Origin: Rhizobium sp. 32-5/1
GTDB taxonomy: Bacteria > Pseudomonadota > Alphaproteobacteria > Rhizobiales > Rhizobiaceae
Length of the DNA: 64,000 bases
NCBI RefSeq assembly: GCF_029537235.1
Contig: NZ_CP120639.1
Location: forward strand, 930,001-994,000
Direction of reading: 5' to 3'
Shown here: piece after piece, positions 57,159-64,000 of the stretch
How the letters are laid out: each line of letters opens with the position of its first letter
How positions within the stretch are numbered: position 1 is the stretch's first letter
Made by a program: the position numbers and the translations under genes
Notes under the pieces: model-generated
What the model was told of the DNA's origin: nothing
The model's input: the letters and a program-made list of their open reading frames with translations, nothing else
Database searches by the model: none

Positions 57159-57455
57159 ATGAGCATCCCGTCGTCACCCAGGGTTTTCAAAATTGAAAAA
57201 GTCCAACGCAGTTTTGCCGTTGAATATAAAAACGGTAGGCGAAAAGCAGATGCCAGGTCAAACTCTATCTGGGGCAATATGGATCTCAAGTCTGTGGCGC
57301 TCGCGTTGGAGGAAGAGACAATGCTCTTGCCGGATAACCAGCTTGCGAGAACATCCGACGGCGAAATTTCTCCTTCAAGCGCTAAGCCAGCAGTGTTCTT
57401 GTTGACACCGCCGATTGGGCAGAACAAAACTGTGGCAGTGATAGAGGAGACAACA
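57159..57455 (+). CDS. Upstream open frame in phase with syrB
   Basis: 99 codons from ATG at 57159 continue without stop into the SyrB-like frame. RSFAVEYKNGRRKADARSNS and IWGNMDLKSVALALEEETML look like real coding sequence. It may be an N-terminal extension giving a longer SyrB-like protein, or a separate gene that lost its stop. The ribosome site at 57159 is weak, while AGAGGAG stands before the internal start at 57456. Confidence 0.45.
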
Positions 57456-57853
57456 ATGGCTGACGAAATCGATACAATCACCACTGAAGCGCCGGCCGTT
57501 GCGGAAACGCCTGTCGCACCAAAAAGCAGCGCAAACCTCGCGCGACAAAGGCAACCCCGGAAGCAGTCACGGTTGACGCTGCAACGGATCCGTCCATTGT
57601 CTCTGGCAAGCAGAAGCGCGGACGAAAAGTGAAGCCCGTTGACAACGCTGGTACTGCAAAGCGCGCGCCTGTGAAACGCTCTCCAAAGGCCGTTCAAAAA
57701 GCGCCTGCCGAGCCGACGCCTGCCGAGGCTGCTGGCGATGAGATGACGGACATCTTGCAGTTGGAAAAGGAAAACCAACGGCTGCGCAAACAGCTGGCGG
57801 AAAAACTTCGGGTCGAAAACGCTGATCTGCGTAAGCGTCTGAAGCTCGACTGA
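57456..57853 (+). CDS. syrB: SyrB-like transcriptional regulator, frameshifted
   Basis: About 133 residues. ATG at 57456 has AGAGGAG 5 bases before it. The N-terminal MADEIDTITTEAPAVAETP is followed, across an A5 run (57521-57525) one base short, by Lys/Ala-rich AT-hook-like stretches (QRKPRATKATPEAV; SGKQKRGRKVKPVDN; KRAPVKRSPKAVQ) and the C-terminal leucine-zipper LQLEKENQRLRKQLAEKLRV-ENADLRKRL that marks SyrB proteins. In S. meliloti SyrB represses syrM, a nod-gene regulator. Here a paralogue of unknown target, followed by a second one. Confidence 0.78.
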
Positions 57854-57982
57854 AAGACCTAAGCGGCCAATCGCCGACCGCATTTCTGTGCTAAGCGCGA
57901 CGGGGTATTGGCAGAGGTCATGTCTGCTGCCGGACCCGCAAACGCTCAACCTGCATGCGGATAGTAACGCGAGGTCGAAGTG

Positions 57983-58525
57983 ATGGCGTCACCCTGGAAA
58001 TTTCTTACTCGGCTTATCTCACCGCGACGACAGCGAAAGCAGGATGATGCCGCGATCGGTGTCGAGCCGGTTGCGGCGCTCTCGGAGCAGACGGTCACCC
58101 CTGTCGGGGAGAGCGTCGATCAGCCAACGCGCCAAACTCCAACGCCCTTCGTTCGAACAGAACCGTTTACGGCAGAGCCCAAACTACTGATACAAACTGG
58201 CGGCGACGGCCGGGACACTGCGCAAAGCGATAGCGAGCGGGGTGCAGGAACCTCTGACCCCGCGACATACGGTATCACCGCCACAATCGCATCTGCCTCT
58301 CCAAGGGACAAACCGAGTGCTAAAGTTGCGCCGGGCAAGAGAAGAGGGCGTACCAAGAAGATCGCCACGGTTGAGGGTGTCGAGCAACCGGCTGAAGTCA
58401 TTCCCAAAATCTCTGACGAAATCGGCCTGGATCAAGAGATCAGGATGCTTCGAATTCAACTGACAAGCAAGCTAAGGCTGCAGAACGCCCAATTGAAAAA
58501 AATGTTGGAGCGGTTCGAACGTTGA
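57983..58525 (+). CDS. SyrB-like regulator, second copy
   Basis: 180 residues, intact. It opens MASPWKFLTRLISPRRQRKQ, has a long Pro/Thr-rich middle and an AT-hook-like APGKRRGRTKKIA, and ends with the zipper DQEIRMLRIQLTSKLRLQNA-QLKKMLERFER, parallel to the end of the SyrB-like gene before it. Likely DNA-binding and able to pair with it. The 130 bases between the two genes and the shared zipper suggest a duplicated regulatory pair. Confidence 0.72.
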   Translation: MASPWKFLTRLISPRRQRKQDDAAIGVEPVAALSEQTVTPVGESVDQPTRQTPTPFVRTEPFTAEPKLLIQTGGDGRDTAQSDSERGAGTSDPATYGITATIASASPRDKPSAKVAPGKRRGRTKKIATVEGVEQPAEVIPKISDEIGLDQEIRMLRIQLTSKLRLQNAQLKKMLERFER

Positions 58526-58606
58526 ACCAGTGGCGATGTTTTCCTCGCACATCGACCAAGCGCGATAGGTGCATCCAGCACCCCATCTTGCGCCTATCCT
58601 CTCGAT

Positions 58607-58637
58607 CGTTATACTGTTTTTGAAAAACAGTATAACG
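58607..58637. promoter_or_regulatory. Perfect 31-bp palindrome before the nucleotidyltransferase gene
   Basis: CGTTATACTGTTTTT-G-AAAAACAGTATAACG: two perfect 15-base arms around one base, ending 14 bases before the ATG at 58652. It overlaps the likely ribosome-site and promoter region, so binding there would block expression. CTGT-N9-ACAG lies inside. A weaker inverted repeat (GATAGGTGC/GCGCCTATC) lies at 58565-58599. Confidence 0.7.
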
Positions 58638-58651
58638 TCGGATTCGAGCTT

Positions 58652-59760
58652 ATGAAGTCCATCGACCTCATGTATCAAACTATGCTCGCCGAGCTAGGCC
58701 AGCGCTCGCTCGACGCCACTTGGACGGCCGATTTCCCTCCAGAGGGTCGGTTCACCCCAGCTAACATCAAGGGGCGCAAGTATTGGTACTTCGACATCCC
58801 AGACGGACATGGTGGTACGAATCGTCGTTACGTTGGCCCTGCTGACGATCCGGATATCGCGCAGCGCGTAGCTGATCATAAGCGGGACAAGGACGATCTA
58901 CGCGCCCGCAGGCGGTTGATAAATACCCTGACCCGCGAAGGCGGGATGATCGCCCCTGACGCCATGTCGGGCGACATCGTCGAAGCTCTCGCCCATGGGG
59001 GCTGTTTCGGCGCCGGGGTGTTCTCATCGGCACGGTGGCCTTTCAGTGCTATTCAGGACTGCTGGGCGTGCGCCTTCCTATGGCTGCAATTCTGACCGGC
59101 GATGCTGACATCGCCCAGGACTATGCCATCAGTAGAGAAGTTGAAGACAGTCTGCCTCCGATCGTAAAGTTGCTGCAGGGCGTCGACGCCAGTTTCCGGC
59201 CAGTTCCACACAGATCGGGATCCGCAGCCTCGTCGGCATTTCAGAATGCCGACGGCTACAGGGTTGAATTCCTAACGTCAAACCGTGGTTCGGACGACTA
59301 CATCGATCAGCCGGCGAAGATGCCTGCCCTTGGTGGCGCCAGTGCAGATCCACTACGCTTTCTCGACTTTCTCATCAGGGAACCCGTCAGGACAATATTG
59401 CTTCACCGAAGCAGTATCCCAGTCGTCGTCCCCGATCCGTCTCGGTATGCAGTCCACAAGCTCATAGTCGCCAGCCGTCGGCACACTGACGCGCAGGGGC
59501 CAGCGAAGCGAGAGAAGGACATTCGCCAAGCTGCGCTGCTGTTTGAGGCCCTGCAGCAAACAAGGCGATCTGCCGACTTGGCGCTCGTCTACAATGAAGC
59601 ATGGAAGCGCGGACCTGCGTGGCAAGACGGTATTCAAGCCGGGGCGGGGATGCTGTCGACACCAGATGCCGAACGGTTCAAAACGGTCCTGATCGAGGGC
59701 GCAAAGAAAACCGCGAAGATATCGAACTTCCGTTTGGTTGATAGGCTGTCCACGCATTGA
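58652..59760 (+). CDS. GSU2403-type nucleotidyltransferase-fold protein, frameshifted
   Basis: About 369 residues. The N-terminus MKSIDLMYQTMLAELGQRSL and GRKYWYFDIPDGHGGTNRRY-VGP is typical of this COG5397-like family. One base is missing near 59005; the frame then gives LIGTVAFQCYSGLLGVRLPM, the nucleotidyltransferase-like GDADIAQDYAISREVEDSLP (possible D-x-D metal pair), ADGYRVEFLTSNRGSDDYID, LHRSSIPVVVPDPSRYAVHK-LIVASRR. The fold resembles AbiEii/MNT nucleotidyltransferases. No antitoxin-like partner is next to it. Control by the upstream palindrome is likely. Confidence 0.72.
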
Positions 59761-59777
59761 ACGCCAGGCAGTTGGTT

Positions 59778-61338
59778 GAGACCGGTAATTTCACTGGGGT
59801 CAGGCGGCACGCAGGAGGGGCGGTTTTGGTTTGAATAGCGGTGGAAAGTTCGCTTCAGGCTGTCGGAAACGTGCCCGCAATCGATCACGAAGTTCACCAT
59901 TGGCCTCCGCAGTGCGAACCTGCATGAGCATATTCGCGCCGTGGAGCGACCACCGCATCGGCTGCTTTTTCACCATCCGCTTGCCGATGAGGAAATTCAC
60001 TGCCGACTCGGCGAGGGTGGTAGCAACACGGAGCCTGGCTCGGTGGCGCTTTCCATAGTCGACAATCGCACCACGTTCGAGCGGATATAGGTCAGGAGTT
60101 GCACGCCGAGGCTGTGTAGCCGTACGATCGAGAACTCACTTACCTGCGGTGATCCCTGCAGCTTCGCCAGGAGCCGCTCAAGGTCCCGGATCGGGCGATC
60201 CGCGCGGCCGTGCCATAAACGCCATTTCACGGCTCTGATATCTCTATCTATGGTAAAGAGCGCTTCAACGGGGCTGGGCTGCGATCGCGCGATGCGATCG
60301 GCAATCTGCTGCATGGGCTGGATCTTGATGGCGATGTGGAACCAGTCGATGATGTGGGTGTCGGCTTCGGCATGGCGCGGGGCACCCGCTTGAGAACTTC
60401 TGCGCCGTCCGAAATCACCGTCACATCGCCAAAGCCGCGATATCCGACTCCCTCAAGCGCGTGGAGGGCGCGATCGCGAATTGCTTGCTGGGCGGTGCTA
60501 CCGGTGACGAAATAGCGGCCACCTGGTTCGCCTCGTCCTCCGCGGCCGCATCGGGCAACGACGAGCTCGAAGTTTCGAGCTGCGTTGGGCTCGGCGCTGC
60601 GAACAGGAACGGTATCGATGCTGATAACGAATTCCTTGTGGCGATCGCCTGGAAGCTGCATCTCAAGTTGGCGACGGTCATCCGTCTGAGCTCTCGCCTT
60701 CCATGTTTTCCGCACAATCTGGTCGTCGAGCCGTTCGCCGATCCTAATGGTCCGCTTGCGCACGGTAGCGTACGTCTCGGTGGGTTCAATCGGCAGGAAC
60801 TCGGCCAGCACCTTGGCCGCCTGCCGGTAGGGCATCATGCTTCCCAAACGGGCGGTCAGCTCCATCAGTTCGGGCGTCGCTCGATCGGAGCAGATTTCCT
60901 TCAGCGGCGCGAAGGCGCCGAGCATGGCCGGATGGCAATCCTGGCACAGCATCCAGCGAGGATTACGGACCTCCACCGTACCGAAGACGGTTCGGATCCG
61001 GCGTGATGTGTAGTCCTTCACCGGCCGGAACTTGTGGCAGTCCGGGCAGACCCGACGGAAGAGGGAGTAGGTCTCCGCCTCATGGGCTACGACTGCGCTT
61101 TGCAGCGCCGTCACAATCGTCTTGCCGTCCTCAATCGACAGGCCAATGTCGCCGTCAAACAGACGTTCCCAACTCTTGTCGATACGAACCGCCTTCCGGC
61201 AAACGTCGCCGAACTCGTTCTGCCCCTCGATCGTGATCGTCCATTCCACCGCCATCGCTGCTTCTCCGAACAAAGCGATGCTGATGGACTGGACTGACCT
61301 AACACCCGGTGTCCGACTCCAGAGAAATTACCGGTCTC
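59778..61338 (-). mobile_element. ISKra4-family insertion sequence
   Basis: Terminal inverted repeats of 28 bases (59778-59805 and 61311-61338) match at 24 positions, with GAGACCGGTAATTTC identical at both tips. The 1561-bp element contains one long transposase gene. I could not identify a target duplication. It abuts an IS66 remnant on the right. Confidence 0.82.
59800..61255 (-). CDS. ISKra4-family transposase, two frameshifts
   Basis: About 485 codons from ATG at 61255 (MAVEWTITIEGQNEFGDVCR). A zinc-finger-like region has CPDCHKFRPVKDYTSRRIRT and CQDCHPAMLG. The catalytic core has FVISIDTVPVRSAEPNAARN (first Asp), GGRYFVTGSTAQQAIRDRAL and VTVISDGAEVLKRVPRAMP (second Asp). Shifts near 60350 and 60075 separate HIIDWFHIAIKIQPMQQIAD, LERLLAKLQGSPQVSEFSIV and the end ESAVNFLIGKRMVKKQPMRW-SLHGAN (third acidic region lies between). 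Stop at 59800 lies inside the left terminal repeat. Confidence 0.82.
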
Positions 61339-61619
61339 CAGCTTCGTATCGAGAGAAGGTTGGAGCCGCTCGTCTTCAATCTTTACCACCGGGACGAAAC
61401 GCATCTCCTGCCTATCCGATGCGCACTCGCGGGCGCAGCGGCGCCAGTAGTGTACCAAGCCTTGGGTGACGCCGTATTGACGTGTGACCGCAGAGATATT
61501 GGCGCCAGGCACAAAACTCGCGCCGTAATCGTCGCCTTATCCTCGGGGCTCCATTGAAAGGGCGCCCCTTCAAAAGGGGTCGCGCTCCTGCTGCGCCTTT
61601 TGGCCGTCGGGCTCATCAA
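61339..61619 (-). pseudogene. IS66 TnpA fragment beside ISKra4
   Basis: Minus strand: MMSPTAKRRSRSATPFEGAP and FQWSPEDKATI, then in another frame MPGANISAVTRQYGVTQGLV, HYWRRCARE and EMRFVPVVKIEDERLQP. This is the HTH and start of the tail of an IS66 Orf1. The right end of ISKra4 cuts it off. Not the same copy as the one at 11236. Confidence 0.7.
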
Positions 61620-62254
61620 ATCGTTATCTTTAAAGCGCGAAGAATATCACTGACAACTTCATCCTGTAGCAGATCCTGCTTCTCGATATTGAAATGATTG
61701 ACATACCGGTCATGAGACAGGTCTCGGTTCTCGAGCCTACCTTTAAAGCCGGGGCCTTTTGTCAACAGTGCTCCCCAGCTATGGCTGGAGAAATAAAAGT
61801 TCACGACGCGTTTGATATTCCCTGGCAAGGGGCTAGGGGTCGTCGCTGCAAACGACGCCATGTAGTCCACCCGGATACCACGCTTCTCCAATTCCTGCGC
61901 CAGAGAGATAATGGCGTTGGCGCCGAGTGAATGCCCGACAAGAATTACGGGCGATGGCCCGAATGTCTGCCGGTCAGCAACGATTTTGTTCAAGGCTGAC
62001 CGCCAAGCCGTGAAACTCCGGACATGCGCATCGACGCCCGCCGCCTGAAGCTTTCTGCCAATTTCATCAAGTCCTGTCGAAAAAATATTTGCCAATCCGC
62101 GTAAAAGGTAAACTTGCGGGTGCCCGCCATACTTGCTTTTGCCAGCTGCGAAAGTCGACTTCCCTTGCGTACCGGTGAGTGCGATAGCCAGAACTGAGCC
62201 CAAAAAGGCACGACGGCCTGAGGAGATTTCGATAGGAGTTTTGAAATTTTTCAC
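61616..62254 (-). CDS. Exported alpha/beta hydrolase-like protein
   Basis: 212 residues from GTG at 62254. The N-terminus has a Tat-like signal (SSGRRAFLGSVLAIALTGTQG). The hydrolase fold shows VYLLRGLANIFSTGLDEIGR, PVILVGHSLGANAIISLAQE (nucleophile Ser) and VNFYFSSHSWGALLTKGPGF with a possible catalytic His near RYVNHFNIEKQDLLQDE. Substrate unknown. Starts 4 bases after the methyltransferase gene ends. Confidence 0.7.
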   Translation of the reverse strand: MKNFKTPIEISSGRRAFLGSVLAIALTGTQGKSTFAAGKSKYGGHPQVYLLRGLANIFSTGLDEIGRKLQAAGVDAHVRSFTAWRSALNKIVADRQTFGPSPVILVGHSLGANAIISLAQELEKRGIRVDYMASFAATTPSPLPGNIKRVVNFYFSSHSWGALLTKGPGFKGRLENRDLSHDRYVNHFNIEKQDLLQDEVVSDILRALKITI

Positions 62255-62258
62255 TTAA

Positions 62259-62843
62259 TTACCAAGGTTTGGGGATGATCCGGCCCGTCTGTCTGGTATA
62301 TTCGTCGTACGATGTTCCAAACGTGTCTCGCATCATCGCCTCTTCATGGCGAACACGAGAGAAGTAGAGTGTCGCAACCCCTACAAGACCCGCCGACCCC
62401 GCAATGCCATTAGGCAAAAGGCAAAGCTGAGCGATCGCCCAAAGCCAAAATGATAGATACATGGGGTGCCTGACGTAGCGGTATAGGCCATCGGTGACGA
62501 GCCTGTGTTCGGTGCGAATTTCAAGTGTCACCGACCAATATTTCCCAAGTTGTTGATGACTGGCATAAAACAGGCAAAGAAATGCCAGTTCAATCAGAAG
62601 TCCTAACCAACCAAGCCAAGGTTGAAACGTGTAGTTGGCAAAACCTGGAAAGCCCGTCGCGACAAACAATATTGGAACGAGACACAGGCCTACGGCGGCG
62701 GCAAGCAAAGCCAGGCGATCTTGTAACGTTTTAGCGCTGCTGGTCACGCGTGTCTTGCGAGCTCGGCTTTGATGCGGCACGCGAATAATGGCCCATGCGA
62801 CAAGACCAACGCCCCATACAACTTCAGCAAGCATAGGTGTCAT
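62259..62843 (-). CDS. Isoprenylcysteine carboxyl methyltransferase-like membrane protein
   Basis: 194 residues with about five hydrophobic helices (LAEVVWGVGLVAWAIIRVP; LALLAAAVGLCLVPILFVA; WLGWLGLLIELAFLCLFYA). The ICMT/PEMT-like SAM site is HRLVTDGLYRYVRHPMYLSF (the R-H-P-x-Y motif), followed by RVRHEEAMMRDTFGTSYDEY. It methylates a membrane lipid or small amphiphile in related proteins. ATG at 62843 overlaps the upstream stop (ATGA), so it is coupled with the preceding lipase-like gene. Confidence 0.8.
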   Translation of the reverse strand: MTPMLAEVVWGVGLVAWAIIRVPHQSRARKTRVTSSAKTLQDRLALLAAAVGLCLVPILFVATGFPGFANYTFQPWLGWLGLLIELAFLCLFYASHQQLGKYWSVTLEIRTEHRLVTDGLYRYVRHPMYLSFWLWAIAQLCLLPNGIAGSAGLVGVATLYFSRVRHEEAMMRDTFGTSYDEYTRQTGRIIPKPW

Positions 62844-64000
62844 ACCATTGTCGCTTTCTCCGTTTGCAGGCCGCCAACAATACGGCTTTCTACTCTTTCC
62901 GCGAGGAAATTGGGGCCGCAACAAATCTGGAAGAAATCATACCAGTACGGCTTTGTATTCGCGCATACATATTGATAGTGCACGCGAAAGAAGTTTCTTT
63001 TTATGCGCGCGTATGTATCAGGCTGCAGCATGTCCCGTACTTTAATGGTTCGAACGATGGGAAACGCCCGATTAGCCTTAGGATCAAGACCCATTTCCGC
63101 CACTGGATCAGTCTTGTAAAAATTGATGGCGTCAGTCAAACACTGAATTTCCACCCACACCAATTTATCATCATTGATGAGCTGCTCGACGGATTTTCGG
63201 AAATTCGTACCGGCAGGGTGATACCCTGCTTTGAGTGCTGTCGAGCCTAAGGTGAGAAGAGCCACTTTCCTTGCGGAGCCTGCAAATTTCTTGTCAATTG
63301 AAAGGCAGCGTGCGGCGACATCGATCATTAGTAGGCCACCAGTGCTGTGGCCGATTAAAATGACCTCATCATAGCCTCCAGCCGCTGTTCTCGCGATGAC
63401 GGTCTCTGCAAATCGCTGCAAAATTATATCGGCATCGGCCCTCCTACCACGGATGAAGTCAAGCGAAAACGACCACAAATCCATCAGATGATTTGTCGAC
63501 CATCGCTCTCCCGCCACGGAAAGCGCGAGAATAAAAATCAACACGCCGACCAGCCCACTTGCTAGACCGAACCATTGTAACGTTAGCTGCGCGACAAGGT
63601 AACCGACCAGGGCAAAAAATGTCAGCACGAGAAATGGATAGACGAAATAAAGACCAAACCGCCAGGCCTTGAAAAAGAAATGAAATGCTGCGCCCGAGAT
63701 TACGAAGTCTGTGAAGGAGCGAATATAATAGAACAATCTTATAGGCATCGGGCGAGCAAAATCGCCAAGCACAATCCTGTTCAAACTAAGGAAATTGAAA
63801 TCGGTGCTTGTCGACCAGTTTTCCTCGGTCGCGCGTGTTGAGATTGTTACTACACCCGAGTCATTATCCTGTGTAACCTCGACAGGTGAAACATCCGAGC
63901 TGTAGCCCCAGAGCGCATCGAAGCGAGAAACCTGCCTGGAAAGCCCGCTGAAAAACGCCTCCGGCGTTTTTGGCTCGTAGCCTCCAATGAAGAATACGGC
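62840..64000 (-). CDS. Membrane lipase-like protein, cut by the window edge
   Basis: At least 386 residues; the frame stays open to base 64000, so the true start lies outside the window (the codon at 63784 is internal). The visible N-part is VFFIGGYEPKTPEAFFSGLS and VSRFDALWGYSSD. Two or three membrane helices follow (LYFVYPFLVLTFFALVGYLV; LASGLVGVLIFILALSVAG). The nucleophile elbow is EVILIGHSTGGLLMIDVAAR (Ser), with Asp candidates in WVEIQCLTDAINFYKTDPVA. Possibly a lipid or polymer esterase working with the adjacent methyltransferase and exported hydrolase. Confidence 0.75.
   Translation of the reverse strand, partial: AVFFIGGYEPKTPEAFFSGLSRQVSRFDALWGYSSDVSPVEVTQDNDSGVVTISTRATEENWSTSTDFNFLSLNRIVLGDFARPMPIRLFYYIRSFTDFVISGAAFHFFFKAWRFGLYFVYPFLVLTFFALVGYLVAQLTLQWFGLASGLVGVLIFILALSVAGERWSTNHLMDLWSFSLDFIRGRRADADIILQRFAETVIARTAAGGYDEVILIGHSTGGLLMIDVAARCLSIDKKFAGSARKVALLTLGSTALKAGYHPAGTNFRKSVEQLINDDKLVWVEIQCLTDAINFYKTDPVAEMGLDPKANRAFPIVRTIKVRDMLQPDTYARIKRNFFRVHYQYVCANTKPYWYDFFQICCGPNFLAERVESRIVGGLQTEKATMV

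Noticed and set aside
58607..58637. LexA (SOS) box
   Set aside because: The spacing is CTGT-N9-ACAG, not N8, and alphaproteobacterial LexA recognises GTTC-N7-GTTC-type sites.
1..64000. CRISPR array, rRNA or replication origin
   Set aside because: No regularly spaced repeats, no rRNA-like conserved stretches and no repABC or iteron pattern were seen.

Overview
The window looks like an accessory replicon or genomic island of a Rhizobiaceae bacterium (Rhizobium/Sinorhizobium/Agrobacterium type). The signs are a rhizopine (moc) catabolic cluster, two SyrB-like regulators, RpoE2-type GGAAC-N18-TT promoters, a stand-alone IHF-beta gene, many two-component and chemotaxis genes, and a dense load of rhizobial insertion sequences (IS3, IS5, IS6, IS66, two IS110, ISKra4). 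I saw no rRNA, no convincing tRNA, no CRISPR array and no replication origin.

Layout. 0-4.1 kb: a PAS-PAS hybrid histidine kinase and an IS3-family element with a clear A6G frameshift site. 4.1-10.2 kb: small cargo genes, namely a WYL regulator/GST divergent pair, a TacAT-type toxin-antitoxin, an HNH protein, a CGNR regulator facing a DMT exporter across a dyad operator, and a DUF72 protein. 10.2-13.5 kb: an IS graveyard (IS5, IS66, IS110) ending in broken HNH-like and receiver fragments. 13.6-18.6 kb: a second hybrid kinase converging on a CHASE3 kinase/periplasmic binding protein pair. 18.7-26.2 kb: an xthA fragment cut by an IS6-type element, two secreted proteins, a class A PBP, and a DUF1206 gene divergent from PepSY/stress-protein genes with RpoE2-like promoters on both sides. 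26.4-29.1 kb: an IS110 fragment, NAD synthetase and an isochorismatase-like hydrolase.

29.4-41.7 kb is the metabolic centre: folD, purU, a ribose-type ABC transporter, a TIM-barrel isomerase and a LacI-type regulator on the minus strand, divergent from a plus-strand operon of desaturase-like MocD, Rieske ferredoxin MocE, ferredoxin reductase MocF, a PanB-like protein and MocA. I read this as uptake and oxidative O-demethylation of a methylated inosamine (rhizopine), with the released C1 unit handled by tetrahydrofolate enzymes. The PanB-like protein lacks the residues that bind metal in true PanB and is the best candidate for something undescribed.

42-48.9 kb holds a LysR regulator, two Old Yellow Enzymes, SnoaL/NTF2-like proteins in three copies (one broken), an alpha/beta hydrolase and an NAD(P)-binding protein. 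49-52.8 kb is a LysR-controlled aminotransferase, atypical SDR and RraA-like operon. 53.3-58.5 kb carries IHF-beta, an MCP plus CheW, and two SyrB-like genes. 58.6-61.6 kb has a nucleotidyltransferase-fold protein behind a perfect 31-bp palindrome, then an ISKra4 element next to an IS66 remnant. 61.6-64 kb is a membrane operon of two esterase-like proteins and an isoprenylcysteine methyltransferase-like protein, running off the window.

Caution: about 30 genes are interrupted by one-base frameshifts, nearly all apparent single-base deletions, often inside runs of 4-6 identical bases. Reading frames on both sides are otherwise well preserved. This looks more like uncorrected homopolymer error in the sequence than gene decay, so I annotate such genes across the shift and mark where it lies.
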